The notes: generated by a model from the sequence alone, not told the origin. A stretch of 15,588 bases of DNA from Bremia lactucae (GCF_004359215.1 NC_090618.1:3626187-3641774), one strand, 5' to 3'. Numbered from the stretch's first letter, positions 1 to 8,924 are shown. Made by a program: numbers and translations.

Positions 1-44
1 ACCCTTGTGTATGTGATGCACATAGGTGCATTCACATTAGGAGG

Positions 45-63
45 GATGACGCCTAGCGTCATC
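45..63. repeat. 8-bp dyad in LTR family A
   Basis: gatgacgc (45-52) and gcgtcatc (56-63) are perfect inverted repeats around a 3-base loop. The equivalent site in the right-hand copy (15485-15503) is conserved except for the loop. It could be a protein-binding dyad in U3 or a hairpin; the sequence does not say which. Confidence 0.75.
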
Positions 64-150
64 CGGTACGCGAGGTATCTAGAAAGATACGCTCGGAATA
101 CATATTAGTGTTTTCTATAGAGATGACATTTCGATTGGTAAAGATAAGTG

Positions 151-177
151 TTTATATTTAATGTGATTAAATATAAA
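151..177. repeat. Perfect 12-bp AT palindrome in LTR family A
   Basis: tttatatttaat (151-162) and attaaatataaa (166-177) are perfect reverse complements separated by gtg. The block lies within the LTR homology upstream of the 72-bp repeats. The right-hand LTR copy is cut by the window end before this point, so conservation cannot be tested here. Confidence 0.8.
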
Positions 178-283
178 TCAGTCTGAAAACTACTCTCTAC
201 TTAAGAAGTGCGGACGAGGATCCGGATTACCGCTCCCGTGACAACACTTTACTAGATAACTTAGTGCGTTGGGTGAGGTCGCT

Positions 284-427
284 AAGGCGCTCACCACAAA
301 TACCTCACTGCTCGCAAGAGAAGCTGGTTTAACCACTTCCTCCATAGGCTAGGGTAAGGCGCCAACCACAACTACCTCACTGCACGCAACAAAAGACGGT
401 CTAACCGCTTCCTCGCTGTGCTAGGGT
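284..427 (+). repeat. 72-bp tandem duplication, two units
   Basis: Unit 1 is 284-355 and unit 2 is 356-427, both exactly 72 bp. Each begins aaggcgc and ends ctagggt, and the blocks tacctcactgc and cgcttcctc/cacttcctc recur at matching positions. They differ by scattered substitutions, so the duplication is not recent. The units lie upstream of the TATA box at 519, where retrotransposon LTRs often carry repeated enhancer-like units. That role is inferred from position only. Confidence 0.85.
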
Positions 428-518
428 GTATGTCTAGGTAGAGCGTGGTCGCATTAAGACGTGCCCACCTACATCTGTTGTCTAGTTGATAAAGGCCATT
501 ACATCAACCCCACCAGAC

Positions 519-526
519 TATAAAAG
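519..526 (+). promoter_or_regulatory. TATA box of LTR family A
   Basis: TATAAAAG lies downstream of the tandem repeats and is preceded by a C-rich tract (tcaaccccacc). Its position well inside the LTR fits a U3/R boundary, with transcription of the old element starting roughly 25-35 bases downstream on the + strand. This is motif plus position only. Confidence 0.4.
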
Positions 527-944
527 GTATCCAGTCATTAGTCGGAAGAAGACCTATCGACTCAGAGAGTCACTTAGTTCTATAGAACTAATAGGTTTAA
601 AAACTCAGAAAGTCGTAAGAGCTCGTAGAGCTTAACGAATCCTAGTTAAAGGGATTTAGGGTTTCGTGGAACCAAGTGGCAACTAGTGCCCGATTCCATC
701 TCTCATAGATCAATGCGCAAGCCTTATGAAGGCTCTAGACGCTTTAAGATAAAAAGGGTACTGAACTTCTTTAATTATACAAATCTTAAACGTTGCCCTA
801 TCTAAATTAGAATAAATTTCGGCGACCAGACTAAGATCTGGAAGCTACCACATATGTTATTTATAATAAATGGAATTTTAGTGATAATAGATTAAAAGGG
901 TATTGAACCCATTAAGTAAATGTACCACAACAACGATTCACCAA

Positions 945-1186
945 CCGAAGTGTGCCCCAATACATAGTAAAACAACATACTTAATCCAGCTTTTTTTACT
1001 GTACTAATTATTCAAAGCAATAGAGCAATCAGAAGGTCGAGTGCATATCATCAAAAAGTATTTGCTATTGTTAAAAAGCCACGTTAAGCATCTTAAATTT
1101 TTCCTATGCACGTTGTGTAGGTGAGGTGTTCAATGCAGCCTTGCCTACAATATTTTTAGTGTTATTTAGGCGAGAGGTGTCTTATT
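945..1186 (+). mobile_element. Decayed family B LTR, left element
   Basis: This stretch ends just before a leader (1201-1229) that closely matches the leader of the minus-strand element at 5738-8219. It shows patchy similarity to that element's LTR read on its own strand: an A/T stretch with agcttt near 990, the ttcctatgcacg tract near 1100, and gagaggtgtctta against aagaggtgcccc at the end. Decay is heavy, with many indels, so the left boundary is only an estimate from the 240-bp length of the better preserved LTRs. It is probably the 5' LTR of the element whose gag starts at 1230. Confidence 0.42.
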
Positions 1187-1229
1187 ATTCTTTATAGCTG
1201 TTATAACGATCGCGCACGTCCCATTTAAC

Positions 1230-2440
1230 ATGAGCATCTCAAATGAAGAAGCATATAGCTTCTACACCACGTGTGAGAGGTTTACTCATCTGACTGACCT
1301 CGAATGAAAAGCAGTTAAGCGGATGAGTTCGACAGTAGCGGCCTGCTATCAGCGCAATGTTGTTCGCTACGAACAAGATGTGACTATTGCCGAGCTCATC
1401 TAACATTACTCAAAGCGGGCCGTAAAAAGTAATAGTAATCTTGCTTCACCAGCAAGGCTCTCAACAGGCAGAGGTGTTGTGAGTGCTCAACGGTTCGAAG
1501 TTATGAGACAGCAGCAGTCACTTACTGCTGCCGGGACGACGATGATTGGTTAAACTTGACTATGCCATTAAAGCTTGTCACATGAGGATGATGCGATGAA
1601 AGCAAAGTTTGGCATGTCCAACTTGGCCTCAGCCCTAACGGCTAAAGCTTCCCGGCCCATATGTTTGAAGCTTCTAAGGATCGGCTCAGATTTGAAGCAC
1701 GGTAAGTGTGATATTTACGCATGCACCCAGCACGCGCGAATGTTCATAAGCTGTATTGCATTTAGTTCCATTGATGGACAGACATAGGTTACTGTGTTCA
1801 TCAAGGGTCTTGCGGGTGTGTTGTGCCCCACACCCAGGGCCAAGAAACGCTAAGCGAAGTGATCGACCTCCTGCCAAGAAGAGCGGAGGACGCGGATCCG
1901 ACGCTGTTGCAAAATTGTAACGGCGAAGCGACCGTTAAAACGGTTGGAAACAGTAGGTGCAAAGCGCCCTGCTGACCAGCAGCATCAAGAGAATTTGCAA
2001 GCATCTTCACTAAAGCTGCTCTTAACCTACAAGCCTACACAGTTAGTGCCCCTGGTGATGGTTACTCTTATCACCTTGCTTCGCTGACTAGTCGATTGGG
2101 AGGCGTCAAATTACACGCCAATCGCTAAACGATCGTAGGCTCAAATTCGTTGGGCGCGATATACCTATAACGAAGATGAAAGTGCCCTTTGCAACAGGCA
2201 CAATTTTTTCTTACAGGGAAAAAGCGAGTAGTTAAAGAAAAAACACTGCACACTAAAAGGTAAATAGTATGGAAATAATTTCATTGTACTGGATTTAATG
2301 ACGAGGTGGATGCCATCCTGAAAATACAATGGCTAAGAAAAACGAGTCATGCACTAATTGGCAGCATCAATCTGGTATTATGCCTCTCTCTAGTACATCA
2401 GTTGTTCATTTGACGAACGTCTTGAAGCATCACAAGCGTG
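1230..2440 (+). pseudogene. Ty3/Gypsy gag-protease remnant, left element
   Basis: Retrotransposon capsid and protease region, non-functional. From ATG 1230 the translation runs MSISNEEA, then HLTDLE, a stop, and KRMSS, aligning with MDMSDEEE, HLSDLE and QRMSS of the minus-strand copy starting at 7929. Capsid matches continue in another frame at 1600-1785 (LKHGKCDIYACTQHARM against LKQGKRDIYAYAQYTRY). Near 1820 about 230 bases are missing relative to the minus copy, removing the zinc knuckle. Homology resumes at 1826 (gtgccccacacccag) and continues through SIFTKAALNLQAYTVSAPGD (about 2000-2065), RRQITRQSLNDRRLKFVGRD (2105-2165) and the protease C-terminal block NDEVDAILKIQWLRK (about 2290-2335). 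Several stops and frameshifts prevent any full-length product. Confidence 0.72.
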
Positions 2441-3229
2441 TGGTGTACTTAGAGTGAGTGCGATGGTCTCAATTATGGTTTGGGCACTGGTACCACTGCA
2501 CAAGTCCACTCAACACATCGTGACGTAAGATTCCGGCGGCTGTGCACGAGAGCAGGTAGCGCCAAATGTCCACTACTAGAATAAGTCGAGTGGACACGGG
2601 ACGAAAAATTCTCCTCGAGAGGGCAGCATCCACGAAAGATTATAAAGCATGGCTATAAGAGACAGCGCGAAATACTGGATTGACCGAAACGTCGATCGTA
2701 GAGAATTTTGCTGTGATTGTGCAACCACAGCTAGAGGCAGTTAAGGGGATACTCATCGATAAACAACAAACAAGTCTGAAGAACTTGAGAAAATTTGTTC
2801 CCAAGAGCCTATGAAAAAGTTTCCAGGAAGAAATTGAGACGCTAAACGTTTTGTTTGATACCAGATCAAGTGTATGCTCTTAAATTCTTCATCTGAAACC
2901 ACCGCTGGTATTAACTCTGGAGATAATTATTTGCAACGCTTGAAACGAAACGGATTCGTAGTGGTCAGCATTGTGGCAAAGTCAAGTAGATCTGCGTACT
3001 TGACAAAGAAGATATGTACCTGGCCAATATTCGTTCGACGAAAGTACTTTCTGAGAATGAAAAGTTTTCAGCGCTCATCAATAGACGATAGGGAACTCTC
3101 GGACTGAATGTTTAAGTCTCAATAATAGTAAATGCGAAAGGCAAATCCTTCGTGTAAGATTCTGGTCCGATTCATCGATGCATTTTATGATCCGTACAAT
3201 GCGAATGTCTAAGGCCAAAAGAACTCGAT
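2441..3229 (+). mobile_element. Linker between protease and RT, left element
   Basis: The first part, to about 2540, still aligns at DNA level with the minus-strand element: agtgagtgcgatggtctca against agtgagtgtgatggcctca, and cggctgtgcac against aggctgtgcac. Beyond that, no frame stays open for long. The longest + frame, 2874-3107 (77 codons), has no motif I recognise and lies where the protease-RT linker of these elements would be. I read the stretch as decayed linker coding sequence of the same element, not as a gene. Confidence 0.45.
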
Positions 3230-3720
3230 ACTAGATCGACATAATAGCAGATTCGAAATATTGTGTGACCTCTGCCTCGTGAACATGTAGTGGTGAGTAC
3301 TACCAGCGATCGGCAAGTCAAAATTGTAACATAGCTCTCCGACCGTTTGCGTGCGTAATGTCATGAAAGAATGACGGATAGGACATGCATTCAATAAGTA
3401 AATGCTGCAATGGTATCGGCTTAAACGCTGTTACCGAGGAAGTACGTAATCATTGGTTATGCCTACGTGAACCATCTAGTTGTCCATGGATCTTTTGGCT
3501 GATTTCTATCAGATTCTAAGGTGTGAACAGAATATTCCATTTCCGGTTGAAAGCACCTCAAGCGGTAAACGGTGGGAATTGCTACGTGCTTTGTAATGCC
3601 CCTGCTATTTTCAACGATTCTGTTGAGATCCGTGCGGTATTTTAAAGTAAGTTATGCGGATCATGTACTAATCAATAGCAGACTATGAACAGAATTCGGA
3701 CGTTGAGGTGGATCCCTCCC
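3230..3720 (+). pseudogene. Gypsy reverse transcriptase N-terminal remnant
   Basis: Start of the RNA-directed DNA polymerase domain, broken. IDIIADSKYCVT (from about 3237) recalls the segment before the RT fingers in Gypsy elements. SPTVCVRN is followed by a short stretch, a stop, then RIGHAFNK (about 3341-3397), matching the usual SP-FCV-K and W-R-HAFNKLN block. MDLLADFYQI (about 3487-3516) corresponds to the first catalytic block (ID-L-D-GFYQI), but the family's catalytic Asp context is altered. STSSGK-WE and the following tract match the next conserved stretch. The YxDD box is not recognisable and homology fades near 3720. The catalytic palm, RNase H and integrase are absent, so the element is truncated or interrupted here. 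Confidence 0.6.
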
Positions 3721-3940
3721 GAAAAACTACACATAAATTATTTTAATTATATGAGTCAATCCACTGCATCGCAAAATCAATACTAATGGCTTGAGAATCA
3801 TCTTTAATCGCCATTTTGGCGTTTTGGTGACGCACATTCCCTAAATTACGTTAGCGATCGCAAAAGCCACACGCCTTAATTTTCTACATGAGAGTAGTTT
3901 AGTGGGTGGACTACATCAGGAACCGTATTTTCGGTCGGCG
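3721..3940. other. Spacer with no recognisable content
   Basis: AT-rich sequence between the end of RT homology and the MITE-like hairpin. No open frame of interest, no RNA gene and no clear terminal repeat was seen. Confidence 0.5.
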
Positions 3941-4109
3941 ATGTTAAATTTGCAGTTTAATCTAAAATCATTAAAAAGGTTTGACTGTTTTATCTAACAG
4001 ATATTGAGTTTCAAATTTTTTATTAATATCTCAATTCTTCATGTTAAATATCTTTTCGATAGAACAGCGTCAAACCTTCTATGGTTGTAGATTAAAGAAG
4101 CAAAACATG
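3941..4109. mobile_element. MITE-like hairpin with long imperfect TIRs
   Basis: A left arm (3941-4005) and right arm (4047-4109) are imperfect reverse complements over about 65 bases, with a 41-base AT-rich loop. Matching blocks include atgtt/aacat at the tips, taatcta/tagatta, aaggtttgac/gtcaaacctt, ttatct/agat(a)gaa and agatatt/aatatct. The whole unit is about 169 bp with no coding capacity, the size and form of a miniature inverted-repeat element or a foldback repeat. A target-site duplication is not obvious; gcg flanks both tips but is too short to count. Family assignment is not possible from sequence alone. Confidence 0.65.
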
Positions 4110-4423
4110 CGTTAAATTAATCGAATTAATGGATAGGTGACCGAGTAGGGCAGCAAATCGGGCACGAAAGAAATGTATAATGAAAAATAGGCGACAAGAG
4201 TCGGAAGTGTGCTCTTGCGCATGCATGCTTATTAGTCTTGAAAGGTTAAGCTGACGATATTTTTATAACCTTTTTACTTCTACCAATTTTGCGGAAGTGC
4301 AGTCACCAAGAAATTATTCCCATTACAGTACTCTTATGAATACAACGTTAGATAATCAAGGGGGAGGACTATACCGAGCATCTTTGAATAGATATAGATC
4401 CAATTTTAGCAAATTTTCCTTTT
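4110..4423. other. Spacer with no recognisable content
   Basis: No gene or repeat is supported. An open + frame of 133 codons begins at 4297 and crosses into the SINE-like block. I read it as a chance frame through non-coding repeat, because its downstream part is the reverse strand of the tRNA-like sequence. Confidence 0.45.
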
Positions 4424-4660
4424 TTGGAACCCCGCTTCTCTTATCACACTTTGGGGAATTTTGGCTACAGGGCGTCCTTCCACCAACTATCCACACCTTC
4501 GTGCGGCTTAGCAGGGCGGCCATTTATTGGATGGTTGCTCGTCTGCTTATTAGCCTATCTCCGGCAATGTGTGTTCGTACCGCCCTCCGCGGGTATCGAT
4601 TTACGTACCTCCCGGTCCCATTTCCAGTGCTTAACCACTCGGCTACTAAGTTCGGTCTTA
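4424..4660 (-). mobile_element. tRNA-derived SINE-like element
   Basis: Read on the - strand, TAGCCGAGTGG (4645-4635) fits the RNA polymerase III A box of class II tRNAs. It is followed after 32 bases by AAATCGATACC (4602-4592), a degraded B box against GGTTCGANTCC. The spacing is right for a tRNA promoter, but no full cloverleaf can be drawn, so it is not a tRNA gene. A non-tRNA body of about 160 bases follows and runs into an A-rich tract (ccaaaaaaggaaaattt) near 4430-4412, as expected of a SINE 3' end. tRNA-derived SINEs are known from Phytophthora genomes. The exact ends and a target-site duplication could not be set. Confidence 0.5.
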
Positions 4661-4754
4661 GAATATATAGAATATTAGCAAAGAGGGGGTGCGGATAGCA
4701 GCTCCCTACAATTTATATTTTAATTTTAGTTTAAATCAACCCCACCAATCGCTG

Positions 4755-4868
4755 CTAGACGCACGAGCGAGTGGTACACAATGCGTCACTACGCATAGCT
4801 TTATATTAATAAATTATTTATGAAAACTATGTTTAGTGACTCGTTGTGCACCGCTCACTCGTCAGTAG
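4755..4868. repeat. Long imperfect inverted repeat
   Basis: The left arm (4755-4798) and right arm (4827-4868) are reverse complements at roughly four of five positions, around a 28-base AT-rich loop. Matching blocks include acgag, gtcacta and catag. Most mismatches are transition pairs, which is how a once-perfect hairpin decays. It could be a second small foldback or MITE, or a hairpin inside an old LTR: tcaaccccacca just to its left also occurs at 503-514 in LTR family A. Just to its right, agtagataa occurs twice about 30 bases apart (about 4865 and 4895), each followed by a similar tract ending in ttacg. Confidence 0.6.
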
Positions 4869-5002
4869 ATAAAAAGGTCATTACGTCGGATTTAGTAGAT
4901 AAGAAAATCGTTACGGAGAAATAAAATATACTAGTACAGCTTTTCTTTGCTTATACTCTATCGACCTTATGTTGCTAAGACTCCTAAGCAACTTCAAACC
5001 TT

Positions 5003-5100
5003 CCGGGTGGGTCACTATGTGAACCACGCCCGAGTGGCAGGTCTATGCACTTCACAAAAAGTAGTTTATAATCCCATTAAGTACAATTTGTGTACTGAAC
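5003..5100 (-). mobile_element. LTR family A fragment, reverse orientation
   Basis: Read on the - strand this stretch aligns with the first part of the LTR at 15334. The tract gtacttaatgggat is followed by cactcgggcgtggttcacat and gtgacccaccc, against gtacttaagggaat, cactcgggtgtggtgcacat and gtgaccaaccc. Homology stops abruptly at about 5003 on its 3' side, so this is a truncated and diverged fragment, not a complete solo LTR. Confidence 0.6.
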
Positions 5101-5737
5101 AAGTTTGTGTAAAATAGGGCAACTATATTCCGTTACAAGTAGGGACGTGTTTAAATTGTTACGGTACAAGAAATTGTTAAAGCTGCTAAATCATCATCGC
5201 CGTGGTACCACAAGTGAAATGCCGGATTTATTGTGGGCGACATCGAATAACTCGACGATCGACCAAAGGTTACAGACCAAACAGAACGTCCCGCGAAGCT
5301 AGCTTCAAATTGTATAAACTCTTGATTTTAGAAAGACTTTAAGTCAAAGTTTCACAGAAGTAGACGAAGAAACTCATGCGGCACAAATGAAAGTAAAACT
5401 CTAAAAATCCGAAAAAATCACTAAAAATTGAGCTGAATGAACCTTGACGATGATATTTTCTATGCCACAGTAAATTCGGCACAACAAGCAATCCAACACG
5501 GGTCGATTTGCCCAGACAATAATGCTGCCGCGTCCACGCGCATGTTTGCGCCAAAATGTTTTGCACTTAAGAATGGGTCGACGCAAGTGATACGTAGTCA
5601 TTCATTTTTTGGCGCTTTCGTGCTGTAGATTAATCAAAGAAACTTGAAGTTAATTAGACTGCACAATAATCTTTTCAGCAAGTTGCCATAGTAGTTCACA
5701 GCGCAAGTAGCGCTTTCCTTCACGTACAGAAGTCAAG
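5101..5737. other. Gene-less stretch with weak coding remnants
   Basis: Two short + frames look slightly protein-like. The frame 5318-5404 includes SQSFTEVDEETHAAQMKV and ends in a stop. The frame 5437-5628 starts MNLDDDIFYATVNSAQQAI and contains one Cys pair (CPDNN.. and KCFALK). They lie close together in different frames, as pieces of one decayed ORF would. The second faintly recalls the N-terminal DNA-binding part of MULE-type transposases, but this is a guess. No intact gene is supported. Confidence 0.25.
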
Positions 5738-5977
5738 TGTAACGAGACACTTCTCATAAGTACTGGTAAGTACTACTGGATCTTACACCGATTACATTGA
5801 AGGTTAAGTTCCTCAAAAATTCACGTACATAGGGGTGAAGAGGAAGGTTTCTAAGTAGCTAAGGGTTTTAGCTACCAATAGTAATTCAAAGGATTAGAAT
5901 TAGGAAAAGTAAAGCTTTATTAATTATCTAGTTTCCTACGTAGCGATCTTCTATTATAAAGGATGTAATCTAAATCA
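5738..5977 (-). repeat. 3' LTR of the minus-strand Gypsy element
   Basis: Aligns along its whole length with 7980-8219, also 240 bp. Shared blocks include tgtaacg at the left end, ggtttctaagtagct, ttttagctaccaa, cttctat and a terminal atca. On the element's strand it starts TGAT and ends CGTTACA, the usual TG...CA. I estimate about 75-80 percent identity between the two LTRs, so the insertion is old. Confidence 0.8.
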
Positions 5978-6031
5978 CGATGTTGAATCGTGCTCGTCAA
6001 ACGTGGTGAACCCGATCTTTCCTCCTCCTCA

Positions 6032-6166
6032 TTAATTTAAATGAAAGTATGTTGCTCTTCCATTTTTGTCCGAGCTCCGTTTCTGTCGGCCCACCGCATC
6101 AGCGATGGAATCCTGTACGAAGCGGACCACTGCTTCTCTAGCCAGTAGAAAATTATCTGCTGACTC
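6032..6166 (-). pseudogene. Gypsy integrase C-terminal fragment
   Basis: Forty-four codons of open frame before a stop: ESADNFLLAREAVVRFVQDS, then a short helical stretch and RQKRSSDKNGR. This is the segment after the integrase catalytic core that precedes the chromodomain-like tail in oomycete Gypsy elements. It is identified from general knowledge of the family, not from a search. The catalytic D,D-35-E core is missing because the element jumps from protease to here. The frame ends about 55 bases before the 3' LTR. Confidence 0.6.
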
Positions 6167-6339
6167 GTTTTTTTTCCTGTGCGACCGGTTCGCACTGCGG
6201 AGACCTTGTGCACAGCCTTCGGGATCTAACTCCTCAATGTGTTAAGTATTCACACTGAGGTCTTGTGCAGTCATGCTAACGACCGAACCACAAGTGAGGC
6301 CATCACACTCACTCGTAGGACATCCACAATCTTGTGGAT

Positions 6340-7929
6340 GATTCAAGACGTTCATCAGTTGGCCATCTGATTGAACATGAAACAGCCATCGTCCCGGCTT
6401 GATGCTGCCGATTTATACATGGCTCGTGCTTTCTGAGCCATGGCAATCCAAGGATGACAACAAATTTGTCATTCAAACCTAGAGCGATGAAATCAACATC
6501 GTACTGTTTACCCTTTTAACGTGCATAAGGCGCACTGTCATCCTCGTTGGAGGGAAATCGCGCTCAATAAATTTGAGAATGGTATCTTCTAGCGATTGGC
6601 GTCTAAGTGGCAGCTTATTTGACACTTTTATTCTCAGGGTAATGAAGTTAACCTCATCCCCTGAGGCAGTTACACTCAATGCTTGTGGTTGAATACCAAC
6701 TTTCGTCAAAAGACCTGCAACTTCTTTTGATGTTACTGGATCAGTAGGGCGCCCCGCACCTTCTGACTTTGACCGATTTTTGACGATCCACCTCGCCGTT
6801 TCGATTTCACAACAGCGTCGGGTCCGCGCGCCTCCGCTATTCTTAGAGAGAAGTTGATCCTTCCCGCTCAGAGCTTTAGGCACTGGCTGCGGGGCACTAC
6901 ACTTAAATGCGTAGTGGCCCGTCTTTTGACAACAATTGCATTTTTGCAATCGTTTGGGATTTGAAGAGCAACGTTTATCTCTTTCTACATACGAGAGATC
7001 CATGGGTTCTTGACCTCCGTTTTTGTTGTCTCGAAGAACGATAATCTCCAGAGTTGACGAAAGCCTGTTAAAGACTGAAAGTCCTCCTGTTCCGCCATAG
7101 AGATCGCTTAGTCAAGCGACTCTAACTCTAGCCGGAACAGGTGGGTCTTGACAGGTCCGTCTGCAATACCTTTTAATAACACGGTTGATCATCAATTGGA
7201 TGACTAACGAAACAACTGACCAGGTATCGTGTATATTGGGCATAAGCGTAGATATCACGCTTACCCTGCTTCAAATCCAGGAGCTTGGCTCGAGCCCTGA
7301 ATTCGGCAGGTGGCGGCTCAAATGTTTGTCTGGGCCGGGCCTTAAAGACCTCATACGACCCAAAGACTAATGGGTCGTGAAGCTTGAGCCCTAAGGCCCT
7401 AGAATTGGCACGTCCGTCTAAGATGGGCATGCCAAATTTAACCTACGTCGCATCAGTGGTGATGCGACGAGCTTCTATGGCGTCGTCCAACTCGACGAAC
7501 CATCTCAAAAAGGAATCGTCTTAGACTGCCTTAAACTTAGATATTTCTATCTTTAAGCTTTCGGGTCAACGCGAAAGCGTCGGCCATAATCAGCATATAC
7601 ATGCTTCTGTCTTAACAGTTCCAACTGTTCTCTCTCAGCAACTTGTTCTCTTAACAGCTCTGTGTGTTGAAAGCCTTGCTAGTGAAGCAAGGTTACTTTC
7701 TCTTCGGCCTCGTCGAGTTCGTGTTGAATGAACTCGGCTATGACTACATGCTGTTCACTCTGCCCAGAGTGTACAGCATAGCGCCAACGGCTGGCCCGCC
7801 TACGACCGAGCTCATTCGTTGAATCGCCCTCGATTCAAGGTCACTCAAATGTATAAACCCTTCACGCGTGGCTTTATAACCTTCTTGAGGGGCTGGAAAG
7901 CTCCCTTCTTCTTCATCTGACATGTCCAT
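6340..7929 (-). pseudogene. Ty3/Gypsy gag-protease, minus-strand element
   Basis: Capsid and protease polyprotein, broken into several frames. The start is the ATG at 7929 (MDMSDEEEG), which matches the start of the + strand copy; the in-frame GTG further upstream lies in the LTR. The capsid domain is spread over frames at about 7740-7430 (LKIEISKFK, SFLRWFVELDDAI) and 7420-7173 (LLDLKQGKRDIYAYAQYTRY). A frame from 7003 to 6479 holds a zinc knuckle of form CX2CX4HX4C (CNCCQKTGHYAFKC), then the region leading into the protease (LRRQSLEDTILKFIERD). The protease C-terminal block LNDKFVVILGLPWLRKHEP lies near 6440. The expected DSG or DTG active-site triplet is not visible (ASG at that place). 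Stops and frameshifts rule out a functional product. Confidence 0.75.
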
Positions 7930-7979
7930 GTTGGATGGAACGTGCGCGGTCGTTAAACGGACTACAAAGTGCTTCCAGG

Positions 7980-8219
7980 TGTAACGGGGCACCTCTTACT
8001 AGTATTGGTAACTACTAGTTGACCTTACACTGATTACAGTGAAGGTTAGGTGCCTCGGAACTACACGTACACAGAGGAAGGTTTCTAAGTAGCTTAGGGG
8101 CTTTAGCTACCAAAGGTACTTCAAAGGTTTGGAATTAGGGACAAGTAAAACTGTATTTATATTTTAGTTTCCTACTTAACGATCTTCTATCTACTACTGA
8201 ACTTATTATATTAATATCA
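7980..8219 (-). repeat. 5' LTR of the minus-strand Gypsy element
   Basis: The partner of 5738-5977, same length and orientation. It is followed on the - strand by a leader of about 50 bases and the gag ATG at 7929. No tRNA primer-binding site could be named confidently; the bases just after the LTR read cctggaagcactttg on the element's strand. Confidence 0.8.
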
Positions 8220-8924
8220 ACTAAGTATGGCTCCTCTTTGCGCATCGCACAATCGTGTCTTAAAAAGATTGGCGGTGTTGATTTAAACTGAAATCAACCA
8301 GTCAATAGAATTAATGTCTTATTGCATCAATATTATCTAATCTGGAAATATTGGAGTGTTAAAGTCAAAATTAATAAAGATAATAATTTTGTATTTTTTT
8401 GTATTTTTATTTTATAGGAAATAATATTTGTTATTCCTCTTATAGGAAATAATACTTATGTGACGGCCATCAAGTCGATATTTAGTCCTACTTGGATTAA
8501 AAGTTGAATTGAAAAACAAATAATTGTTGATAAAATCAAAATTATTTTGGTGAGAATTTGAAGTGAAAATGTGTAAATATTACGTTTCCCTACTTTTGAA
8601 TCTACTAAATAGCAAAGTTCGGTTGTTCGGTATTGCAAATTTCCTCGGTGCATGTGATCTGTGACCCTGTCACAGCATTCTTGCATCGGCCGCAAGTAAT
8701 ACTAATTTCGATTATGTACTTGGGAATGTGAGAGTACTTGATTTCTGTAACAGCGTCTTAGTATTGCCCGAGTGTTGGTTGCGATTGCAGGAGATTCATT
8801 ATCTAACTTCAAATAAAAATTTGGCAACAATTTACCGAGCAAAACCTCGCTTTTAAAAAGAAATCTAGTGCATGTAGCAAAGCAATGTTAAAACTATTCC
8901 TTTTTTATTCCTTGAATTCGCTTC
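8220..8924. other. AT-rich intergenic spacer
   Basis: Separates the Gypsy element from the 3' end of the calpain-like gene. It holds a direct repeat tataggaaataata at 8413-8426 and 8441-8454 (28-base period) and a short dyad tgtgac/gtcaca near 8660. A minus frame of 79 codons (8456-8695) has no recognisable motif, and I read it as chance. The right end should include the calpain gene's 3' UTR; no clear poly(A) signal was identified. Confidence 0.5.

Larger units (their letters stand above)
1..900 (+). mobile_element. LTR family A copy, 5' part outside the window
   Basis: Bases 1 to about 180 match 15441-15588 in the same orientation. Both carry the tract around tgatgcacat, the dyad gatgacgc/gcgtcatc, and the arms gtatct/agatac. 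The other copy has about 107 bases before this matching point, starting with TGTTACA at 15334, so the left end of this LTR lies outside the window. Inside are a perfect AT-rich palindrome, a 72-bp tandem duplication and a TATA box, the layout of a long U3 region followed by R and U5. The right end is uncertain; a nested dyad at 667-698 (tggaa/ttcca around ggca/tgcc) may lie near the LTR end or primer-binding region. No coding sequence was seen. A long LTR of a Gypsy- or Copia-type element is the best reading, but the superfamily cannot be told from this piece. Confidence 0.6.
5738..8219 (-). mobile_element. Internally deleted Ty3/Gypsy element
   Basis: A 2482-bp unit bounded by two homologous 240-bp direct repeats and read on the - strand. 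In order it has the 5' LTR (8219-7980), a leader of about 50 bases, gag from ATG 7929, a zinc knuckle near 6940, a partial protease, and then a jump to an integrase C-terminal segment (6166-6032) and the 3' LTR (5977-5738). Reverse transcriptase, RNase H and the integrase core are absent, so it could only have moved in trans, or the deletion came after insertion. The bases outside the LTRs (tcaag on the left, actaag on the right) are at best a decayed 5-bp target-site duplication. Its gag and protease are homologous to those of the + strand element at 1230-2440. Confidence 0.78.

Noticed and set aside
2874..3107. Open + frame of 77 codons
   Set aside because: It lies in the protease-RT linker of a decayed Gypsy element and shows no independent start signal or motif.
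4590..4650. Possible tRNA gene on the - strand
   Set aside because: The A box is good but the B box is degraded and no acceptor stem or anticodon arm can be paired, so SINE-like remnant fits better.
4297..4698. Open + frame of 133 codons
   Set aside because: It overlaps the reverse strand of the tRNA-derived SINE-like block and has no recognisable domain; long stretches of aromatic and Leu codons come from the repeat itself.
5733..8225. Target-site duplication around the deleted Gypsy element (tcaag / actaag)
   Set aside because: Only partial agreement; not enough to claim a duplication after this much decay.
8456..8695. Minus-strand frame of 79 codons
   Set aside because: AT-rich, low-complexity hydrophobic codons with no start context or motif.
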